From an uncultured Lachnospiraceae bacterium (GTDB taxonomy: Bacteria; Bacillota; Clostridia; Lachnospirales; Lachnospiraceae), in assembly GCA_900550235.1 (NCBI GenBank), contig URRQ01000023.1:1-38400 (forward strand): DNA of 38,400 bases, written 5' to 3'. A program made the translations under genes and the position numbers. Positions 34,354 to 38,400 of the stretch are shown here, piece by piece; the stretch's first letter is position 1, and each line of letters starts with the position of its first letter. The notes beneath the pieces are model-generated. The model saw only the letters and a list, made by a program, of their open reading frames with translations. It was not told the origin of the DNA and made no database searches.

Positions 34354-35628
34354 ATGGAATCCAGCAAAGATCCGAAAGAATATGGGAAAGAAAAGCAGGA
34401 GAATAAAGAAGAATATGCTTTTCTTCAAGAAACAATAAAAAGAGAACCTGTTACAGGGAAAATGATTGCAAGCCATCTTGGTCGAATCGCTGTCTATGGC
34501 GCCATTTTCGGAATTATGGCTTGTATCGGTTTTTTTGCGCTCAAACCATGGGCGGAAGAAACTTTTCAAAAGAATCCGGAAAAAGTAACGATTCCAAAAG
34601 ATGAGGAAGAAGAAACGGAATCTGAGGAAGAGAAGGAAGTAGTGATACCGGAATTTACGGTAGAGAGTATGGAACAGATGCAGAATGCACTGTATGAAGT
34701 GGCTAGGGAAGCAGGACATAGTGTCGTGGAAATCAAAGGGATTCATGGAGATGAAGGCTGGATTCGAGAGAACTTTGATACGGTAAACAGTGTGTCAGGA
34801 ATTGTGATTGCCGATACAGGGGTGCAGCTGTTGATTCTTGCAGATAATTCTATTGTTGAGGGTTCCGAGAACTTTACAGTTACTTTTGATGAAAATAATA
34901 TATATGATGTGCAGTTGCAAAAACAAGATAAGAATTTGGGGATTGCTATATTTGGCATCAATAAATCTGTGATGAAAAGTGGGACTTTAAATTATGTAAG
35001 ACCGATAGTTCTTGGAAATTCTAATCTAACACGGAGAGGAGAACTTGTGATCGCATTAGGCAAACCATTTGGATATGCAGGCGGTTATGGATATGGCGTT
35101 GTCAGTTCCGTTCAGAAACGGATCTCTCCGGCAGATGGAGATTATAGGTTGATCCTTACGGATATACCGGGAGATGAAAACGGAACAGGCGTATTGCTCA
35201 ATACATCCGGAGAGATGATTGGATTGATCCAAAACAGGATTGCGAGTGGTGAACATATTCAAGTGACAAATGCTTTGGCAATTTCAGACTTGAAAGCAAC
35301 GATCGAGCTTCTTTCAAACAATAAAAGTGTTCCATACATTGGAATATATGGAACAGATGTGACAGAAACAATTGAAAAAGAGCAAGGAATTCCGAGGGGA
35401 GTTTATGTGAGAACTGTAGAAGCAGAATCTCCGGCGATGGCAGCAGGAATTCAATCCGGCGATGTGATCACAAGTATTGGAAAAGCCAAGGTTACAACAT
35501 TGAATGCATATCAAAATTCTGTCATTCAATATAAAACGGGCGAAGTTGTAACCCTTCACGGTAAACGAAAAGGGAACGATGGGTACGTAGAGATTGATTT
35601 TAAGGTGACGATCGGAAGCAGAGAATAA
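34354..35628 (+). CDS. HtrA-like membrane protein with PDZ domain, catalytic triad lost
   Basis: The 424-residue protein has a cytoplasmic N-terminus, one membrane helix (about 44-63), an acidic linker (80-98), a chymotrypsin/DegP-like domain (about 115-310) and a C-terminal PDZ domain (about 330-420; ESPAMAAGIQSGDVITSIG). The fold is recognisable, but all three active-site positions are replaced by my alignment to DegP: His by Ser166 (ILADNSIV for ILTNNHVI), Asp by Asn194 (NLGIAIF) and Ser by Gly277 (ENGTGVLLN for PGNSGGPLLN). It should thus bind peptides outside the cell without cutting them. AAGGAG is ten bases before the ATG. It is 24 bases ahead of the exoribonuclease gene and probably shares its transcript. 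Confidence 0.85.
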   Translation: MESSKDPKEYGKEKQENKEEYAFLQETIKREPVTGKMIASHLGRIAVYGAIFGIMACIGFFALKPWAEETFQKNPEKVTIPKDEEEETESEEEKEVVIPEFTVESMEQMQNALYEVAREAGHSVVEIKGIHGDEGWIRENFDTVNSVSGIVIADTGVQLLILADNSIVEGSENFTVTFDENNIYDVQLQKQDKNLGIAIFGINKSVMKSGTLNYVRPIVLGNSNLTRRGELVIALGKPFGYAGGYGYGVVSSVQKRISPADGDYRLILTDIPGDENGTGVLLNTSGEMIGLIQNRIASGEHIQVTNALAISDLKATIELLSNNKSVPYIGIYGTDVTETIEKEQGIPRGVYVRTVEAESPAMAAGIQSGDVITSIGKAKVTTLNAYQNSVIQYKTGEVVTLHGKRKGNDGYVEIDFKVTIGSRE

Positions 35629-35652
35629 AAAGAAGGTAGAAAGAGGATACAT

Positions 35653-36594
35653 ATGAGATATATTAAGACATTACATGAAGGCGATACAGTAAGAGATATT
35701 TATTTATGCAAAATGAAACGGTCAGCAGAGACAAGAAATGGGAAACCATATGATAATCTGTTACTTCAGGATAAGACAGGTACATTAGACGGGAAAGTCT
35801 GGGACCCTAATTCCAATGGAATTGCAGATTATGAAGAAATGGACTTTATCGAAGTGTTTGGAGAAGTCATTAGCTACAACGGAGCACTGCAGTTAAATAT
35901 TCGACAAATTCGTAAAGCGTATGAAGATGAATATGTTGCAGCAGACTATATGCCAACGAGTGAAAAAAATGTAGATGAAATGTATCAGGAGCTGATCGGT
36001 TATGCCGGTCAGGTGACGAATGTTTATCTTCGAAAGCTTTTGGAATATTATTTTGTGAAGGATAAGGAGTTTATCAAACGATTCAAAAGCCATTCCGCAG
36101 CAAAATCTGTACATCATGGATTTGCAGGCGGACTTTTAGAACATACACTTAGCATTGTAAAACTATGTGAATACTATGTAAGTGCCTATCCGATTTTAAG
36201 TAAAGATCTGCTTTACACAGCTGCTATTTTCCATGATATCGGAAAAACAAAAGAGCTTTCCGCTTTCCCGGAAAATGATTATACAGATGAAGGACAACTC
36301 TTAGGGCACATTATTATTGGCGTAGAAATGATCAATGATGCGATTCGTACGATTGAAGGATTCCCTGAGAAACTGGCAAGTGAATTGAAGCATTGCATTT
36401 TAGCTCATCACGGGGAGTTGGAGTATGGTTCTCCGAAAAAACCTGCACTTGCAGAAGCATTTGCGTTGAATTTTGCGGATAATACAGATGCAAAGATGCA
36501 GACTTTGATTGAGATTTTCAAAGATAAAGAAGGAACAGAATGGTTGGGATACAACAAATTGTTTGAATCAAACTTAAGAAAAACGAGTATTTAA
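35653..36594 (+). CDS. yhaM: 3'-5' exoribonuclease YhaM family (OB-fold and HD domain)
   Basis: YhaM trims RNA and ssDNA 3' ends in Firmicutes. The 313-residue protein has an N-terminal OB fold (about 10-95; LLLQDKTGTLDGKVWD) and an HD domain with SVHHGFAGGLLEHTLS, AAIFHDIGKTKEL, ILAHHGELEYGSPKKP and ADNTDAKM metal and catalytic motifs. All ligands are present, so it should be active. AGAAGGTAGAAAGAGG precedes the ATG. The unusual repeat block follows it. Confidence 0.92.
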   Translation: MRYIKTLHEGDTVRDIYLCKMKRSAETRNGKPYDNLLLQDKTGTLDGKVWDPNSNGIADYEEMDFIEVFGEVISYNGALQLNIRQIRKAYEDEYVAADYMPTSEKNVDEMYQELIGYAGQVTNVYLRKLLEYYFVKDKEFIKRFKSHSAAKSVHHGFAGGLLEHTLSIVKLCEYYVSAYPILSKDLLYTAAIFHDIGKTKELSAFPENDYTDEGQLLGHIIIGVEMINDAIRTIEGFPEKLASELKHCILAHHGELEYGSPKKPALAEAFALNFADNTDAKMQTLIEIFKDKEGTEWLGYNKLFESNLRKTSI

Positions 36595-36601
36595 TTTCAT
36601 T

Positions 36602-36679
36602 GGGGACGTAGTAAAATGTAAAAATGCTACGTCCCAAATTAACTTTTGGTGTGTCCCTTTTTGCGAAAAGGGGTGTCCC
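36602..36679. repeat. Palindromic block with two hairpins before rlmD
   Basis: GGGACGTAG (36603-36611) pairs with CTACGTCCC (36627-36635); CCCTTTT (36655-36661) pairs with AAAAGGG (36666-36672); GTGTCCC occurs twice (36651-36657, 36673-36679). The block looks like a REP or MITE remnant; the first hairpin may also act as a weak terminator for yhaM, though no T run follows it. Confidence 0.55.
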
Positions 36680-36696
36680 GGATTGAAGGAGTGCGT

Positions 36697-38088
36697 ATGA
36701 AGAAGAATGAAATCGTAGAAATTACAATAGAAGATATAGGGGTAAATGGCGAAGGTATCGGGAAAGTTGATGGATATGCATTGTTTGTAAAAGATGCAGT
36801 AATCGGAGATCGAATTGAAGCGAAGATTACAAAGGCGAAGAAGAATTATGCGTATGCACGTATGATGAAAATCTTGGAACCTTCTCCGGATCGAGTGGCA
36901 CCGAAATGTCCGGTAGCAAGGCAATGTGGCGGTTGTCAGATTCAAGAGCTTTCTTATGAGAAGCAGTTGGAGTTCAAGGAGAAGAAAGTGCGTGGAAATC
37001 TGGAGCGTATCGGTGGTTTTTCCCCAGAGCTGATAGAAGAAGTGATGGAACCGATATGTGGTATGGAGAATCCATTTTATTATCGTAATAAAGCACAGTT
37101 TCCATTTGGAACAGATAAGGAAGGGAATATTATCACCGGATTTTATGCGGGGCGTACACACCAGATTATTCCGAACACAGAGTGTGCGCTTGGCGTAAAA
37201 CAGAATAAACAGATTTTGGAGCTGATTGTGGAGTTCATGAATTCGTATCATGTAACAGCCTACAATGAGGAGACAGGGGAAGGTTTGCTTCGTCATGCGT
37301 TGATCCGTTATGGATTTAAAACAGGAGAAATAATGGTATGTCTTGTGATTAATGGGGATAAGATTCCACACAGCGAAAAACTTGTGGATAATTTGGTTGA
37401 GATTCCGGGAATGACAAGTATTACGTTAAACGTAAATAAGGAACGGACGAATGTAATTCTAGGCAGAGAGATTAAGGTACTTTGGGGGCAGGAATATATT
37501 ACAGATTATATCGGAAATGTAAAATATCAGATATCCCCGCTTTCGTTCTATCAAGTAAATCCGGTTCAGACAGAAAAGTTATATGGCCTTGCTTTGGATT
37601 ATGCGGATTTGAAAGGTGAAGAAACGGTGTGGGATCTGTACTGTGGAATTGGTACGATTTCACTATTCCTTGCACAGAAAGCGAAACAGGTCTACGGAGT
37701 AGAGATTATTCCGCAAGCGATTGAAGATGCCAAAAACAACGCGAAGATTAATGGTATTGAGAATGCAGAATTTTTTGTGGGGAAGGCAGAAGAAGTATTG
37801 CCGGCATATTATGTGGATTATGAAAAAGAGTATGGGGAAAAAGCGCATGCAGATGTGATCGTTGTAGATCCGCCGAGAAAAGGCTGTGAGGAATCGCTTC
37901 TTCGTACGATGGTGGATATGGAGCCGGAGAAGATCGTATATGTAAGCTGTGATTCGGCGACACTTGCGAGAGACTTAAAGATTTTATGTGAAAACGGGTA
38001 TGAGATTAAGAAAGTGAGGGCGGTTGATCAATTCCCGATGACGGTCCATGTGGAGACTTGTGTGTTGATACAAAGACGAACTATGTAG
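36697..38088 (+). CDS. rlmD: 23S rRNA (uracil-5-)-methyltransferase RlmD (RumA)
   Basis: RlmD/RumA makes 5-methyluridine in 23S rRNA (U1939 in E. coli) with SAM. The 463-residue protein has a TRAM domain (about 1-60), the [4Fe-4S] cluster cysteines in CPVARQCGGCQIQ plus the later Cys of NTECALG, a SAM-binding DLYCGIGTISLFLA, a VVDPPRKGC motif and the catalytic YVSCDSATLARDL. I take the ATG at 36697 behind GAAGGAG; the frame is open from 36646 inside the hairpin repeat. It ends in the conserved FPMTVHVETCVLIQRRTM, which matches the family tail, so the 3' end is intact even where an element seems inserted. Confidence 0.93.
   Translation: MKKNEIVEITIEDIGVNGEGIGKVDGYALFVKDAVIGDRIEAKITKAKKNYAYARMMKILEPSPDRVAPKCPVARQCGGCQIQELSYEKQLEFKEKKVRGNLERIGGFSPELIEEVMEPICGMENPFYYRNKAQFPFGTDKEGNIITGFYAGRTHQIIPNTECALGVKQNKQILELIVEFMNSYHVTAYNEETGEGLLRHALIRYGFKTGEIMVCLVINGDKIPHSEKLVDNLVEIPGMTSITLNVNKERTNVILGREIKVLWGQEYITDYIGNVKYQISPLSFYQVNPVQTEKLYGLALDYADLKGEETVWDLYCGIGTISLFLAQKAKQVYGVEIIPQAIEDAKNNAKINGIENAEFFVGKAEEVLPAYYVDYEKEYGEKAHADVIVVDPPRKGCEESLLRTMVDMEPEKIVYVSCDSATLARDLKILCENGYEIKKVRAVDQFPMTVHVETCVLIQRRTM
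38047..38088 (+). other. Candidate attachment site at the rlmD 3' end
   Basis: The last codons of rlmD (CATGTGGAGACTTGTGTG...) encode the invariant HVETCVL tail, and the following DNA differs in character. The 3' end of rum/rumA is a documented integration target of conjugative elements in streptococci. The exact core and the right-hand copy cannot be seen here. Confidence 0.5.
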
Positions 38089-38193
38089 AAATCCTTAACT
38101 TTAGGCACTTTTTCAAGCATATCGTCTTTACAAGCGAGGGCGATAAAATCAGAAATAAAGAGATAAAAAACTATATCAATGTTTCGGTAGTTG

Positions 38194-38223
38194 TTGATAT
38201 AGAGTGTGGGAACACAATAAAGT
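38194..38223 (+). promoter_or_regulatory. Putative promoter at the element edge
   Basis: TTGATA (38194-38199) and TAAAGT (38218-38223) are 18 bases apart. The -35 overlaps the right arm of an inverted repeat (CTATATCAA 38171-38179, TTGATATAG 38194-38202) that could be an operator. Confidence 0.4.
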
Positions 38224-38238
38224 AAATATTGAATTTGA

Positions 38239-38266
38239 GGGGTACTTGTAAAAAAGTATCCCTTTT
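38239..38266 (+). terminator. First leader terminator (attenuator candidate)
   Basis: GGGGTACTT (38239-38247) pairs with AAGTATCCC (38254-38262) with one G-T pair and a 6-base loop, followed by four T. Confidence 0.65.
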
Positions 38267-38273
38267 CAATGTA

Positions 38274-38303
38274 AGACGTTCAGAAATGAGCGTCTATTTT
38301 TTT
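38274..38303 (+). terminator. Second leader terminator (attenuator candidate)
   Basis: AGACGTTC (38274-38281) pairs with GAGCGTCT (38288-38295) with one G-T pair, followed by A and seven T (38297-38303), the stronger of the two. It ends 27 bases before the next gene. Confidence 0.75.
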
Positions 38304-38330
38304 ACCAAAAATGAAAGGAGCATTAGATTT

Positions 38331-38400
38331 ATGAAAAAGACATTGAAACGATTGTGTACGGGCTTCTTAGCTCTTGCAACTGTCGTTACTGCTTTACCGA
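38331..38400 (+). CDS. Secreted surface protein, N-terminal fragment (cut by window end)
   Basis: Only 23 codons are in the window: MKKTLKRLCTGFL, then ALATVVTALP. This is a Sec signal peptide with a basic n-region and hydrophobic core. I recognise this opening as that of Cna-B/SpaA-type surface proteins carried on Tn916/Tn1549-like elements of gut Firmicutes, an identification from memory that rests on the signal peptide alone. AAAGGAG (38314-38320) is ten bases ahead of the ATG. Confidence 0.6.
   Translation, partial: MKKTLKRLCTGFLALATVVTALP

Larger units (their letters stand above)
38089..38400 (+). mobile_element. Left edge of a putative integrative conjugative element (partial)
   Basis: The segment downstream of rlmD holds a small imperfect palindrome (38120-38145), a 9-bp inverted repeat (38171-38179 and 38194-38202), a promoter, two terminators and the start of a secreted protein gene typical of such elements. 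No integrase or excisionase is in view, so this is inferred from context and from the target gene. Confidence 0.55.

Noticed and set aside
38179..38190. Three-codon frame ATGTTTCGGTAG as a leader peptide
   Set aside because: No ribosome site, and it lies upstream of the predicted transcript start near 38230.

Overview
The window looks like the core chromosome of a low-GC, Gram-positive anaerobe of the Clostridia, most likely a Lachnospiraceae member. The evidence is: strong AGGAGG ribosome sites with frequent TTG/GTG starts, sigma-A-type promoters, a long (Bacillus/Clostridium type) SRP RNA with an Alu domain, a 2[4Fe-4S] ferredoxin, VanW and DUF5685/DUF6128-type genes, the clostridial 'SGNQG' cysteine synthase, the gdpP-rplI-dnaB gene order, and a sodium-type F-ATPase c subunit. 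I see no CRISPR array, tRNA, rRNA or insertion sequence.

Layout. 1-2.0 kb: wreck of a Fic gene, then a reverse-strand cation/proton antiporter. 2.1-6.7 kb: cysteine synthase, then five overlapping genes (DUF5685 protein, J-domain protein with Cys-rich tail, small membrane protein, Sfp-type phosphopantetheinyl transferase, M15 D,D-carboxypeptidase). 6.8-11.0 kb: HTH protein with a disordered acidic linker, dNTP triphosphohydrolase, DUF6128-like protein, tadA and the SRP RNA. 11.1-16.0 kb: B12-binding radical SAM protein, 33-residue membrane peptide, VanW protein, HypE/AIR-synthase-like protein, trmL. 16.1-23.2 kb: complete ten-gene ATP synthase operon atpZ-I-B-E-F-H-A-G-D-C. 23.3-27.2 kb: gdpP-rplI-dnaB. 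27.3-28.3 kb (reverse): MerR regulator and a 56-residue ferredoxin. 28.5-29.6 kb: orphan sugar-binding lipoprotein. 29.7-34.2 kb (reverse): mutS2, OmpR-type response regulator, histidine kinase. 34.3-38.1 kb: catalytically dead HtrA-like PDZ protein, YhaM-type exoribonuclease, and the rRNA methyltransferase rlmD.

The last 312 bases differ in character. Directly after the 3' end of rlmD, a known integration target for conjugative elements, there is a putative promoter, two successive terminator hairpins, and the first 23 codons of a secreted protein whose signal peptide resembles those of surface proteins carried on Tn916/Tn1549-like elements. I read this as the left edge of an integrative element that continues beyond the window.

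Most of the window is housekeeping: energy coupling (F-ATPase), replication (dnaB, mutS2), translation (rplI, tadA, trmL, rlmD, SRP RNA), c-di-AMP turnover (gdpP) and the envelope (VanY, VanW, PDZ protein). The parts most likely to be undescribed are the coupled DUF5685/J-domain/PPTase/carboxypeptidase cluster, in which the DUF5685 protein carries two Asp-rich motifs reminiscent of squalene/phytoene synthases, the HtrA-like protein lacking all three catalytic residues, and the attenuator-like leader at the element edge.
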